Assembly (NCBI GenBank): GCA_014237855.1
Contig: JABACD010000008.1
Span: forward strand, 84,495 to 148,494
Reading direction: 5' to 3'
Length of the DNA: 64,000 nt
Source: Planctomycetota bacterium
GTDB lineage: Bacteria > Planctomycetota > UBA1135 > GCA-002686595
Shown piece by piece: positions 19,207 to 28,824 of the stretch (position 1 is its first letter; each line of letters opens with the position of its first letter). The notes beneath the pieces were generated by a model that worked only from the letters and a program-made list of their open reading frames with translations, was not told where the DNA came from and ran no database searches. The position numbers were made by a program, and so were the translations under genes.

Positions 19207-19370
19207 CTCAGCACTTTAGCAGTCGATCCCGTGTCGGTACGACCTCAGAATGGAAAGGTCACATGACCCGACCGTGCTCGAAGGCCCCCGGCCCTCGCAA
19301 CTCCAGAGGCCTGCCGTACAGTCGTCCGAACCTGCCACAGGCCGGCACTTGTACGGCCCAGGCGAAGAGC

Positions 19371-21206
19371 TCAGGGACCGAAGACCAGCTCGACTCCATG
19401 GCTCGTATTGAACCCTCCACCGCACGGACCCGATACGGGATCCCGATACCAGATCTGCATCGTGCGCGTATCACCTGGTGAAACCCAGCTTCCGATCGAA
19501 GCCAGGCCAGGGCCCCAGCTCGCCGCTCCCGCAGGGCTGGAGATACGAACGCCAAGACGCTGAATCGTCCCGCCAGCACAACGCAAGCCATCCCCGAAGG
19601 CCAGCCCGCTGCCACCGCCAGCCTGGGTCGTCCCGGCAAAGAGCAGGGCAGGCCCACTCGGCTTGAGGCTACTGCCAGAGACCATCAAGTTGTCCGCACC
19701 AACACTCGTGGTTCCGGTGGCGACCATGGTGGCGCCTACTCCAGTTGAGTTGACACAACCCGCAGCCGGATCGTCATTCCCACAGGGACAGCCATTACCA
19801 AAACAGAAATTGATACCTAGTGCAGCTCCCAGGCTGCCGTCGGCGTTGACATTCTGAGCGTAAAGATCACCAGCGTCGTTGCGTGCATCGGTCCAGGCCA
19901 AGACCACCTGTCCCGTGGTGCCACGGACCGCCTGCATTCTTGACTTGCCGCTGGCTGTCGAGGACACATCAAATGTTGCGATATCGGTCGCACCAGCCGC
20001 ATCGACATGCCTTCCCTTGAGTACATCCTGGTTGAAGCTGGGCACCTCCTTCCAGAAGACGAAGCAGCCGGAACCATCGACGACGGTTCGAACATTGCGA
20101 ATCTCACCAGGACCAACAGGAATCAGGGTCGAGCCATTGGTTCCCCACTGGGCGGCTCCGGATGCATCGAACTTCTGGCCGGAGAGGCCTAGCTGGCTCT
20201 GGGATGTATTGGTCTCCTCCCAGAAGAGGTAGGTCTCTCCCGTCACCGCGTCGAAGTCCACCGAAGGGGCCACACGAAACTGTGAAGCATTGGTCGATCC
20301 CACCGAACCGTTGTGTGGGAATGCCTCTGTTCCATTGGCCAGGAGGTGCTGTGCATAGACCTGCAGTGGCGAAGTACCGTACCAGGCCAAGACGGCTCCT
20401 CCAGAGCCGTCGGGCACGAAGGTCGGGAAGTTTCCAATCTGAAGGGAACCGGAGTCGAAGACACTCACCGGTGTAGCTCCCCATGCGGTCGCACCGCTGG
20501 GGTCGAATTTCTGGGCGATAAGATGCTTGGGCGACAGGAAGTTTCCCGTCTGGAACACCATGGAGAGAATGGCATCGGCTCCCGCAGCATGCAGATCACT
20601 GGCGATGTAGGCTCCGCTTGCAGGTGTGAGCACCACGTCTGATCCCCACTGGTTCGCGCCGGTCGAGTCCAGACGCTGAAGCCGGGCACTGCTGCCCTGA
20701 GACCAGGCCACGACGATCTCCCCATCACTGGTCCCCGTGATCTTTGGCGAGGCCACGAAGTCGCTCGTGTTCGTGAGCTGAACGCCATTGGTTCCCCAGG
20801 AGAGCGATCCAGTCGGAGAGACTCGAGCTGCACTCACCTGGACACCGGAGAAGCGGTCATCTCGGAAGGCCAACAGCGCATTCCCTGCTGCATCAATGGC
20901 CAGCCCGTAGTCCTGAGTCGAAGAGAAGCCCCGGTCCGCAACCAGCACGCCGTCCTCTGCCCAGACCTCGTTACCAGCCACATCGAGCTTCTGCAGGCGA
21001 ACATCGAAGCCATTGCCGATGCTGTCCAGCCAGCTGACATAGCAACCACCATCTGCGGTGGCGACCAGCTTCGTCTGAACCTGATCTCCCGCTGCATCCG
21101 AGACCACGAAGTTTGTCGCGGGATCCGACGACCACTGAGCCTGGGCTGAGGCGGCAGACAAGAGGAGGGTGAAACCAGTGATTGATAGCTTCGGTAGGGT
21201 GCACAT
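19371..21206 (-). CDS. Secreted repeat protein with planctomycete C-terminal domain
   Basis: 611 residues, signal peptide to about residue 23 (ASAQAQ). Residues about 30-450 consist of repeats of roughly 50 residues sharing 'Q+(F/L)DxxGxxxWG' (for example QRLDSTGANQWG, QKFDPSGATAWG, QKFDASGAAQWG), probably a beta-propeller or related beta structure. Residues about 465-611 form a domain starting CFGNGCPCGND and ending QIWYRDPVSG...GGGFNTS. Related C-terminal regions occur at 22722 and 58961. A cell-surface or sorting role for this domain is inferred. Confidence 0.8.
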   Translation of the reverse strand: MCTLPKLSITGFTLLLSAASAQAQWSSDPATNFVVSDAAGDQVQTKLVATADGGCYVSWLDSIGNGFDVRLQKLDVAGNEVWAEDGVLVADRGFSSTQDYGLAIDAAGNALLAFRDDRFSGVQVSAARVSPTGSLSWGTNGVQLTNTSDFVASPKITGTSDGEIVVAWSQGSSARLQRLDSTGANQWGSDVVLTPASGAYIASDLHAAGADAILSMVFQTGNFLSPKHLIAQKFDPSGATAWGATPVSVFDSGSLQIGNFPTFVPDGSGGAVLAWYGTSPLQVYAQHLLANGTEAFPHNGSVGSTNASQFRVAPSVDFDAVTGETYLFWEETNTSQSQLGLSGQKFDASGAAQWGTNGSTLIPVGPGEIRNVRTVVDGSGCFVFWKEVPSFNQDVLKGRHVDAAGATDIATFDVSSTASGKSRMQAVRGTTGQVVLAWTDARNDAGDLYAQNVNADGSLGAALGINFCFGNGCPCGNDDPAAGCVNSTGVGATMVATGTTSVGADNLMVSGSSLKPSGPALLFAGTTQAGGGSGLAFGDGLRCAGGTIQRLGVRISSPAGAASWGPGLASIGSWVSPGDTRTMQIWYRDPVSGPCGGGFNTSHGVELVFGP

Positions 21207-21402
21207 GGCAAGGGGGCTCTAGGCCAAGAAATATGAGTCGGTACCTGGATGGCATTCTTCAAATGCTTCTTCGAAGTCTAGCGGAACTCCTAAGATTGGA
21301 TAGTTTGTCACCAGTGAAAGCGTCGTCCAGCCCTGCCGCTGGCCGTACCAGCCCCATGGAGATACGCTCGCTGTCGCTCTCGCTGCCCCACTCCACGAGA
21401 TC

Positions 21403-22620
21403 ATGATCCACCCGGAAGCCCCCACTTTCGAAGACCACTGCAGCAAGACCCTTCAGGGTCTGCAAGTAGCGCTCATCGAACTCTACCGGGCTACGGGTGC
21501 GGCGCCCGACGCTCCTCAGGACATCTCCAGGGAGTACGGCGTCAATCGCAATCTGAGCTGGAAGGTGTCGCGCATCATGCGCGCCGAAGATCCATACGCG
21601 GTCTTCTACCACCTACCAGGAATGGCAGGACTTCATATCTTGCTCGATGCATTTCTCTCAGCAGGCGCACCCCCTGACAAGCTCGAAGCCGTCCGCTCGG
21701 CTATTTCCGAGTTCGAGCAGATGGTCAGCATGCACGCTGGCGACCGGCAGACCCTGGAGCTGATGCTCGACAGCCTGGCACCCACAGATGCTCTCAGCGA
21801 GCCCCTCGAGGTAAGCCGAAAGCTTGCATTCAGGGGAAATAGCGGGATCTGGGGAGTCCAGGCCAAGCTCCGTCTTCGCACGGTCTTGCTCGCGCCGAAC
21901 CCCGACGATCCTGACATGCTGGATATCGCCCAGGTCAGCGGGCTGCTGGGACTGCGCCGCTTCCGACATGAGGCCGTCTGGCCGCTCTTCCTGAAGGAGG
22001 ACTTCAACGATGACGGTACGCGCCGAGTGAACCAGGAGATCCCCATCGATCCGAACCTGGAGGACGCGGCAACCATGTTGATGCCCGAGTTCTGCTCGAC
22101 TCCGCTGCCACAAATCCGTGCAACTCCTACCTCGCGAGGTACACGCTACGAACAGGTCGGCGGCAAACTCGGAAACTTTGGCTCAAGCACCTGCGTCTTC
22201 GGCTCGTTTCGTCGTCACTTCGCCCCTCGCCATCAGGATGGACAGAATGTCCGGGGTGAGTTCTTCTCGCCGATGAACGCCCCTGTGGAGCACCTGCTCT
22301 TCGATGTGATCGTCCACAAGGATCTGATCGCCGAGGGCCTGGAGCTCAAGGCCGAGGTCCTGCAAGCGGATGTCTCGAGCCCCTTCTTCAATCGTCACGG
22401 AGAGGGTCTGCCATGCCCCGAGCGTGTAAAGCGCCTCGGTCCGAGCCCCCACCAGACGGTGAATCCGCTCGCTCCGAAATATGGTGAGATCCTTCAGCAA
22501 GTCTATCGGCGTCTCGATTGGACACCCGGAGACTTCCGGGGCCTGCGATACGAGATGAGGTATCCGCCTCTGCCCTGCACCATAGTCCTCAGCTACGGGC
22601 TACCAGTCAAGCGCTCGTGA
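21403..22620 (+). CDS. Unrecognised 405-residue protein
   Basis: No family is recognised. The protein has no signal peptide or membrane segment, so it is probably cytoplasmic. Residues about 40-60 (ISREYGVNRNLSWKVSRIM) read like a helix-turn-helix and could bind DNA. The rest is mixed alpha/beta with four Cys residues spread over the C-terminal half. Codon use is like the neighbours. It stands alone between a convergent-side secreted-protein gene and a downstream secreted lectin, so context gives no function. A regulator with a large ligand-binding part is one possibility, at low confidence. Confidence 0.7.
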   Translation: MIHPEAPTFEDHCSKTLQGLQVALIELYRATGAAPDAPQDISREYGVNRNLSWKVSRIMRAEDPYAVFYHLPGMAGLHILLDAFLSAGAPPDKLEAVRSAISEFEQMVSMHAGDRQTLELMLDSLAPTDALSEPLEVSRKLAFRGNSGIWGVQAKLRLRTVLLAPNPDDPDMLDIAQVSGLLGLRRFRHEAVWPLFLKEDFNDDGTRRVNQEIPIDPNLEDAATMLMPEFCSTPLPQIRATPTSRGTRYEQVGGKLGNFGSSTCVFGSFRRHFAPRHQDGQNVRGEFFSPMNAPVEHLLFDVIVHKDLIAEGLELKAEVLQADVSSPFFNRHGEGLPCPERVKRLGPSPHQTVNPLAPKYGEILQQVYRRLDWTPGDFRGLRYEMRYPPLPCTIVLSYGLPVKRS

Positions 22621-22721
22621 ATAGCACGTCACCTTCGAGCACCCCCCTATTTCAATCCCCACGCTCTCCAATCAGGAGATAAGCCCATCAAGGGCAACGG
22701 CCACCCCTCTCCCCAATTCTC

Positions 22722-24077
22722 ATGAAACTCAAGCCCGCTCTTCTTGCCGCAGCGACTCTCACCTGCTTCACTTCAATCGGCCTCGCCCAGGGTGCAGACG
22801 CATGTGCCAACGCTCAACCAATTGTTGGTCTGGGCGTCTTCAATTTTGACAACACGCTGGCCACTACCGACGGCGGTCCAGATCCGCTCTGCCTCGCGTT
22901 CGGCCAGGACTCGATCGAATTCGACGTGTGGTTCTCCTGGGTTGCACCGAATGACGGCACATTCATCGTCGACACCTGCAACCAGACGGTCATCGACACC
23001 AAGCTGGGAATCTATGATGGCACCTGCTCCGGGGCTGTGATTGCCTGTAATGACGACACCTGTTCGTTGCAGTCATCAGCCAGCTGGCAGGCGATGGCGG
23101 GCCAAACCTACCTGATTCGCCTGGGGATCTATCCCGGTGCGACCAGTGGACCAGGCACCGGTACCTTCACCATCACCGAGGATGTCCCGGTCCTTAACCC
23201 CGGTAATGGTAATTACTACCAGGCCATCGCCAACCCGGGCATCACCTGGGCCCAGGCCAATATCGACGCGCAAGCCGCGACCTTCAACGGTGTCGCAGGC
23301 CACCTGGCGACACTGACCGACCAGGCCGAGAACGACTTCGTGTTCACCATCGGGGATGTGCACTGGCACTTCCTTGGCGGCTTCCAGAATCTCAGCTCCC
23401 CCAACTACTCCGAGCCGGCTGGCGGCTGGGAGTGGGTGACTGGAGAGGCCTGGAGCTACACCAACTGGTGGCCGGGTGAGCCGAATGACACAGGACCGAC
23501 GGGGCCAGAGCACACGCTCGAGCTGCTGCAAGGTGGGCAATACGGCGAGAGCTGGAATGATGTGGCCGACGTTCACAGTCGTGGCTATGTGATCGAATTT
23601 GAGACGGGCGTTGTCTCCGATCCAGGCACAGCTCTGTGCTTCGGTGATGGCACGGGCGCTACCTGCCCTTGCGGTCAGTTCGGCTCCATCGGTGAGGGCT
23701 GCCAGAACACTGGTGGGATCGGCGCGATCCTCGTCGGCTCCGGCAATGCCTCGCTGGCGAACGATACCTTCCAGCTCGACATCAGCGGGGTTCCCGGAGC
23801 CAAGCCGGGGCTGCTGGTCAAGGGCTCGACCTCGTTCCAGAACCCGGTCGGCGACGGCATCCTCTGCACCAGCCCACAGCAGCGCTCCCACGTGCAGATC
23901 ACCATGTCTGATGGTTCGACCACCTTCACGGACTTCGACGGTAACCCCTTCGGGGCGATCTCAAATTCCGGTGGGGTGCCGACCTATTACCAGTTCTGGT
24001 ACCGAGACCCGGGCAACACCTGCAGCGGCCAGGGCTTCAACTTCACCAATGCCTGGACCACCACCTGGACACCGTGA
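22722..24077 (+). CDS. Secreted C-type lectin-domain protein with planctomycete C-terminal domain
   Basis: 451 residues, signal peptide to about residue 25. Residues about 26-160 resemble a bacterial pre-peptidase-like beta-sandwich (DVWFSWVAPNDGTF, IYDGTCSGA). Residues about 165-300 are a C-type lectin-like domain with SYTNWWPGEPND (EPN, the calcium-site motif linked to mannose-type ligands) and ESWNDV. Residues about 305-451 are the shared C-terminal domain, from CFGDGTGATCPCG to QFWYRDPGNTCSGQGFNF. Likely a surface glycan-binding protein. A strong hairpin follows 43 bases after the stop. Confidence 0.88.
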   Translation: MKLKPALLAAATLTCFTSIGLAQGADACANAQPIVGLGVFNFDNTLATTDGGPDPLCLAFGQDSIEFDVWFSWVAPNDGTFIVDTCNQTVIDTKLGIYDGTCSGAVIACNDDTCSLQSSASWQAMAGQTYLIRLGIYPGATSGPGTGTFTITEDVPVLNPGNGNYYQAIANPGITWAQANIDAQAATFNGVAGHLATLTDQAENDFVFTIGDVHWHFLGGFQNLSSPNYSEPAGGWEWVTGEAWSYTNWWPGEPNDTGPTGPEHTLELLQGGQYGESWNDVADVHSRGYVIEFETGVVSDPGTALCFGDGTGATCPCGQFGSIGEGCQNTGGIGAILVGSGNASLANDTFQLDISGVPGAKPGLLVKGSTSFQNPVGDGILCTSPQQRSHVQITMSDGSTTFTDFDGNPFGAISNSGGVPTYYQFWYRDPGNTCSGQGFNFTNAWTTTWTP

Positions 24078-24120
24078 TTGAGAGCTCCCTGGGGTGACGG
24101 CCAGCGGCCGTAACCATCAA

Positions 24121-24158
24121 GAGCACGGCGGCGCCGAGTGATCGGCGCCGCCGTGCTC
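24121..24158. terminator. Perfect 17-bp GC-rich hairpin
   Basis: The arms gagcacggcggcgccga (24121-24137) and tcggcgccgccgtgctc (24142-24158) pair perfectly around a 4-base gtga loop. No T-run follows on either strand (gttcaac), so it may act as a two-way terminator or mRNA-stabilising structure between the convergent lectin and MFS genes. Confidence 0.75.
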
Positions 24159-24223
24159 GTTCAACAGCCCCCGATCACAGCAGCCATGAAGGCAACCCGC
24201 CCTGCTGACTCGGCCTGCAAGAC

Positions 24224-25504
24224 CTATTCCGCCACGGCCTGCTGGGCTGCGGACTTCTGGGGAATGGCAAGAAGAACGGGGATGGAGGCCAGAACTGCGA
24301 AGCCCATGACCCCAAAAATGAGTGCGGTCCCCTCTTCCCCGAGCTGCGACACCAGCTCGGCTGCTCCCACACGACCAAAGTTAGTGACCGCCATGTAGAA
24401 GGTGAATTGAGTCCCCGCAACAGCGACCGAACACAGCCTCATGAAGAGTGAGAAACCCGCGACGGTCTGAGCGGAGACAAGGAAGGTCGCCACGAAGAGG
24501 TAGGTCACACAATACGATTACGAGGCGCGCAACGTGTCTGAGAGAGCCAGGCCCAAGCAGAGAACCACGATCAGCAAGCCAGCCCAGGAGTAGATCGCGC
24601 GAACGCCCAGCCGGTCCACGAGGAAGCCTCCCGCCAGCGCTCCGAACACCCCGGCGAGCGCCCCGCCACCTCCAGACACCTGGCTGTAAGTCTCCTGGGA
24701 CCAACCCAGCTCGCTGGTGAAGAAGTAGGGGTTGACTGCCACCATCATGCCAACCATGACGCTAGCAGCAGCCGCGAAGAGGATCCCCAGCGCAGGGGCA
24801 CGGCCTCGAAGGGCACCCCCGATTTCCCGTAGGAGTTCGAGGAGGCTCGACCCCTGCGCAAGCTCTCGCTGCTCTTCACCTTCGTCTCTCGACCAGGGAA
24901 AGAGGCGATCGCCCGGCCGCTCCCGAATCAGGAGCGGAAAGAGAGCTATACCAAAGAGCACGACGACCTCGAGAATGAACGCGGCCTGGACACCAAAGTG
25001 TGCGAGGACCGTCCCCATGCCCGCGCCTCCGATTGCAGTTCCCAGGTAATTCGAGGCCCACATCATCCCGTTGACTCGACCTCGCTCTTCCTCGAGGAGG
25101 ACATCAACCGCCATGGCGTCGGAGGCGACATCTTGCAGGGAGACGAAGCAGTTATGCACGAAGACCATCCAGGCCAAGGTCTCGACCTCCCTCGAGAGAT
25201 CGTCGACCAGGAACATCGCCAGGGCTGAGGCGCCCACGCCGAGTTGAGCCAGGAGCACCCAGGGCCTACGCCGGCCCATGGGCCGGAAGCCAAAACGATC
25301 GATCAGCACGCCCCAGACCAGCTTGAAGGACCAAGGCAAGGTCGCCAGCGCCGTGATCTTGGCCGTTTCCTCCAGGCCGCTACCCTGAGTTGCCACGTAG
25401 GCCAGCAGGGTGACGGTCACGAAGCCCCAGGGAATGCCCTGGGCGCAGTACAGTGCGCATAGCGTCAGGGTCCGTGCGCGGCGACTCTCGGTCAGCGTGA
25501 GCAT
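24224..25504 (-). pseudogene. MFS permease (AmpG-like) interrupted by an in-frame TAA
   Basis: The reading frame from ATG 25504 encodes 328 residues with about nine to ten membrane helices and the MFS loop motif DRFGFRPMGRRRPW after helix 2, then meets TAA at 24518-24520. The same frame continues without any further stop to 24224, adding about 97 codons of membrane helices (TYLFVATFLVSAQ ... GVMGFAVLASIPVLLAIP). Together they make 425 codons, normal for a 12-helix AmpG/sugar-type permease. A single base change therefore explains the break. It may be a recent pseudogene, a sequencing error, a readthrough site, or two proteins if GTG at 24508 is used. The transported substrate is unknown. Confidence 0.8.
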
Positions 25505-25561
25505 GGCACTACCCTAAACGAAGTGAACAGCTCGGCCAGTTCCGCACTTAGATTAGAGGGC

Positions 25562-26620
25562 ATGAAGTCACTGACCATCCTGATGCTTGCCTGCTCCTGC
25601 GCGGCCCCCCTGCCAAAGGCCGATCCACACCTGCAAGCCTCGAGCCTGGAGTCGGCCACCTGGACCAAGCTGGAGACTGGCTCGAGCTCGAGCCTTCGTG
25701 GGGTGCATGCTGTGAGCGACTCCGTGGTCTGGGCAACTGGCAGTCAGAATACAGTCCTGCGCACCATCGATGCGGGAGCCAGCTGGGACGTACTTCACCT
25801 TCCGGCAGTGGACTCCTACGAGATCCGTGACGTCCATGCCTGGAGTGACCACGAGGCAATCGTCCTTGGCGTGACTGATCCGGCCTCGGTCTGGCGCACA
25901 AGCGATGGCGGTCAGACCTGGGAGGAGCTCTTCCGGCATCCACAGGAGTCGGCCTTTCTCGACTCCTTCACCTTCTTCGACGAGCAACATGGCCTGCTCT
26001 TCGGCGACCCCATTGAGAATCAGTTCCTGCTCCTGAGGACAGGAGACGGAGGTCAGACCTGGCGACAGGTCGAGGGGCTACCAGCGGCGGCCACTGGCGA
26101 GGCGGCCTTTGCTGCCAGTGGCACCTGCGTGACTTCCAGTGGATCTCGACATGCCTGGATCGGTACAGGAGGCCTGCAGACGAGAGTGCTGTGCAGTTCC
26201 AATGGAGGCGCCAGCTGGACCCCCTCAGCAACCCCGATGTTGACCGGCGAACCGACAACCGGGATCTACTCGGTGGCATTTTGCAATGAGTCCGCCGGGG
26301 TGATCGTCGGTGGAGACTACACCAAGCCCGAGTCCAACAGCGGAAATGCTGCCTTCAGCAATGATGGAGGAAGGACCTGGAGCCTCGTCTCGGGGTCAGC
26401 GCGTCCCCGCGGCCACCGTGCGGGGGTTGCCTGGATTCATGGAACCTCGAATGCGCTGATCACGGTGGGCCGAGGCGGGTGCGACTTCTCCGTTGATCGA
26501 GGGCAGAGCTGGAGTCCGTTGAGCGACGAGGGCTATTACGCCATCTCCTTCTCTCCCGAAGGAGCGGGCTACGCTGTGGGTTCTGGGGGTCGAGTTGGGC
26601 GCCTGGAACTTGGGGACTGA
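25562..26620 (+). CDS. BNR/Ycf48-like beta-propeller lipoprotein
   Basis: 352 residues from ATG 25562, which gives a signal peptide with lipobox MLACSC. The body holds repeated blades with Asp-box-like turns: TIDAGASWDVL, TSDGGQTWEEL, TGDGGQTWRQV, SSNGGASWTPS, SNDGGRTWSLV and SVDRGQSWSPL, about 45-50 residues apart. This matches BNR / photosystem-II-stability-factor (Ycf48)-like propellers found in many non-photosynthetic bacteria. Residues for sialidase catalysis are not evident. An envelope binding or assembly role is inferred. It is divergent from the broken MFS gene. Confidence 0.85.
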   Translation: MKSLTILMLACSCAAPLPKADPHLQASSLESATWTKLETGSSSSLRGVHAVSDSVVWATGSQNTVLRTIDAGASWDVLHLPAVDSYEIRDVHAWSDHEAIVLGVTDPASVWRTSDGGQTWEELFRHPQESAFLDSFTFFDEQHGLLFGDPIENQFLLLRTGDGGQTWRQVEGLPAAATGEAAFAASGTCVTSSGSRHAWIGTGGLQTRVLCSSNGGASWTPSATPMLTGEPTTGIYSVAFCNESAGVIVGGDYTKPESNSGNAAFSNDGGRTWSLVSGSARPRGHRAGVAWIHGTSNALITVGRGGCDFSVDRGQSWSPLSDEGYYAISFSPEGAGYAVGSGGRVGRLELGD

Positions 26621-26641
26621 GGGACGCACCGGGGCCGGTGC

Positions 26642-27682
26642 TCAGCGCCTCCCTCGAACCTCGAAGGCCGGAACCCTGGCCGAACCGGTGTCCTCACTGG
26701 CAGAGCCCAGTGCTCCCGCGAGCTTCTCTGCACGGAGCTTCAGGCTCCCGAGACTCTGGCGCAGGGCCGCCTGAACGTCCCCGTCGTCGTCAGGCACCCC
26801 ATCGAGATCAAAGCCATACTGTCGGACCACCAGGTAACCCGCCCGCTGCTTCTCCTCACCCGAGCTGCTCTGCAGAGGCAGATAGATGTCGCGCCCCGCA
26901 AGCCAGTGGAAGTCACCACTGGTGGAATAGATGTCGCAGACCAGATTGCCCTGACTGTCGATGCGGTTGAGCATGCGCAGATCACAGCGGTAGTCGGGAT
27001 ACCACAGCGGCAGCTCGCACCTGAAGTAAAGCTTCAGCGCGGCAAACTCATTGCCCTGCGGGTCCTCACCTCGCACGTAGCCCTCTTCCCTGGGATAGAT
27101 CTCCTCATAGCTCGAACCGGGAATATCAAAGTAAGCACGGTAGTCGTTCTCCGCCGTCTTGATCATCGCCAGGTTCGCGCGGATGATCGTCGCCGCTTGC
27201 TGGGCATTGGTTTCGACATCGATGGACTTCCAGGGCTCCCCCTCAACAGAGAGGTCCCAGGCACTCCCCAGCAGCATTCCATCCCGCGAGCTATCGTCAT
27301 CCGGGTCCCACTTGGGTTTTCGGATGCTGCTCTCGAGCAGCAGTTCGCGTAGATCCGAACCCCATTCCCTCTCCAGCTCCGGTGCCGACTCCAGAACAAC
27401 TCTCAGCCAGGTGGCCTGGTCCGCCTTGGTTCGGATCGCCAGCGCCAGATCACCCAGACCACGGTAGACACTTCCGCTCGAGTCTCGCGTCTCGAACTCA
27501 AGTACGGCGAGCGTCCTCATCTCCTGCAGCAGGTCCTGCCCCTTTGCCTTGCGCTTGTCCGGCAGTCGCCAGGTCGAGTCGAAGGTGCTCGAGGACATCT
27601 CTTCCCAGCTGACGACTCCTGGCTTGACAAGGAAGTCCTCGGCAGGCGCAAGCAGCAGGACCATGAGAAGCAGCGGACTCAA
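26642..27682 (-). CDS. Unrecognised exported protein
   Basis: 346 residues. A short hydrophobic N terminus (MSPLLLMVLLLAPAED) is a likely signal peptide. The rest has no recognised family. The middle (about 185-285) contains many aromatic and acidic residues (YRAYFDIPGSSYEEIYP, YFRCELPLWYPDYRCDL), and the C terminus is Ala/Arg-rich. The start overlaps the stop of the upstream alpha/beta hydrolase (ATGA), so the two are cotranslated and may act on the same envelope process. Confidence 0.65.
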   Translation of the reverse strand: MSPLLLMVLLLAPAEDFLVKPGVVSWEEMSSSTFDSTWRLPDKRKAKGQDLLQEMRTLAVLEFETRDSSGSVYRGLGDLALAIRTKADQATWLRVVLESAPELEREWGSDLRELLLESSIRKPKWDPDDDSSRDGMLLGSAWDLSVEGEPWKSIDVETNAQQAATIIRANLAMIKTAENDYRAYFDIPGSSYEEIYPREEGYVRGEDPQGNEFAALKLYFRCELPLWYPDYRCDLRMLNRIDSQGNLVCDIYSTSGDFHWLAGRDIYLPLQSSSGEEKQRAGYLVVRQYGFDLDGVPDDDGDVQAALRQSLGSLKLRAEKLAGALGSASEDTGSARVPAFEVRGRR

Positions 27683-28728
27683 GGGCGTCGCTCCACTGAG
27701 GCAAAGAACTCACTCAGGTACTGCAGGACCACTTCAGGCCGCTCCTCGTGAGCGTAGTGCCCGGTCTCCGGAATCAGAACCAGGCGTGAGTCCGGAATCT
27801 GCTCGTGGAAGCGCCTGGCGTAGTAGTCGGGCCGGTAGCCAGCATCCTCGGCTCCCCAGAGCAGCAGAGTGGGCATTCCCAACCTGGAGAGCTGATCCTC
27901 TCGATCCCCGTTCTCGTCCTGGGCGAGGTCAATCATGGCCTGCCAGTTGGATCGGTTCTCACAGACGAGAAAGAACTCGTCCACTCGATCGGGCGGTATC
28001 TGACGAAAGTGCGGCTCGAGAGCCGAGGCAACTCGATCGGGGGAGTTGATCAACCAGCCGAAGTCAGCCAGCGAGTTCTCCCGCATCTGTACCTCTTCAG
28101 ACAGCCAATCACCTGCGCGGCGCTCGACCCCCGATGAGCTCATCAGCACCAGGCCAGCAAACTGGTCTGGCGAGTCGGCAGCGGCACGCCAGGCAAACTC
28201 CCCACCGTAGGACTGCCCTACGAGGAAGACCGGCTCGAGCTCGAAGGACCGCACTGCCGCAGCCACGTAGTCGGCACAGACCTGGAAAGTGATCGGCCCT
28301 GGGCTCGAGGGCCCCAGACCATGGCCGATGACCTCGAGCAGGTAGACGTCACGCTCTGCAGCCAGCCCCGCGAACCCCTCACCCCCCAGGGCGATCTCGG
28401 CCCAGGTGAACATCGTCGAGGGGGTGCCGTGGACGAGAAAGACGGGCGTGCGAGGCACTCCCCTGCTGGTCGAGGGCATGTGCACGTAGACCAATTCGAG
28501 AGTCTCCGCAGTACCCCTGATATCGACCTCGATCTGCTTTCGTTGGAGCCCGAGCTCCCGGAGCCCGGCGTTCTTGTCAAGTTCCAGTAAGCGCGCCTCC
28601 AGATCCTCCTTCGAGAGAGAGCTGCACCCCGGGGAGACTCCAAGGAAAATGGCTCCCAACACCACCACGATGCCCACGATTCGCCACCGGGCCTGACCTT
28701 TTGGGCCTGAACTCCTCTTGTCCTGCAT
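27679..28728 (-). CDS. Alpha/beta-hydrolase, probable lipoprotein
   Basis: 349 residues. An N-terminal membrane segment ends in GVSPGCSS, a weak lipobox. The fold is a classic alpha/beta hydrolase: oxyanion-hole HGTPSTMFTW, nucleophile elbow GQSYGGE, acid in LWGAEDAGYRPD, and catalytic His in ETGHYAHEERPE. The sequence resembles haloalkane-dehalogenase/epoxide-hydrolase-like esterases, but the nucleophile is Ser, so esterase or lactonase activity is more likely. The substrate is unknown. It is divergent, 96 bases away, from the lipid operon. Confidence 0.85.
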   Translation of the reverse strand: MQDKRSSGPKGQARWRIVGIVVVLGAIFLGVSPGCSSLSKEDLEARLLELDKNAGLRELGLQRKQIEVDIRGTAETLELVYVHMPSTSRGVPRTPVFLVHGTPSTMFTWAEIALGGEGFAGLAAERDVYLLEVIGHGLGPSSPGPITFQVCADYVAAAVRSFELEPVFLVGQSYGGEFAWRAAADSPDQFAGLVLMSSSGVERRAGDWLSEEVQMRENSLADFGWLINSPDRVASALEPHFRQIPPDRVDEFFLVCENRSNWQAMIDLAQDENGDREDQLSRLGMPTLLLWGAEDAGYRPDYYARRFHEQIPDSRLVLIPETGHYAHEERPEVVLQYLSEFFASVERRP

Positions 28729-28824
28729 GCCCTGGGGTTCGGACCCCGGCGCACTCCGGATTCAGGCTCAGTTCCTAAAAGGACTTTTGAATCCGAGGAG
28801 CCCTCGCTGTCGAACTCCTTCTCG

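Noticed and set aside
24224..24508. Separate small membrane-protein gene starting at GTG 24508
   Set aside because: It is in the same frame as the upstream permease and supplies its missing last helices, so one broken gene is the simpler reading.
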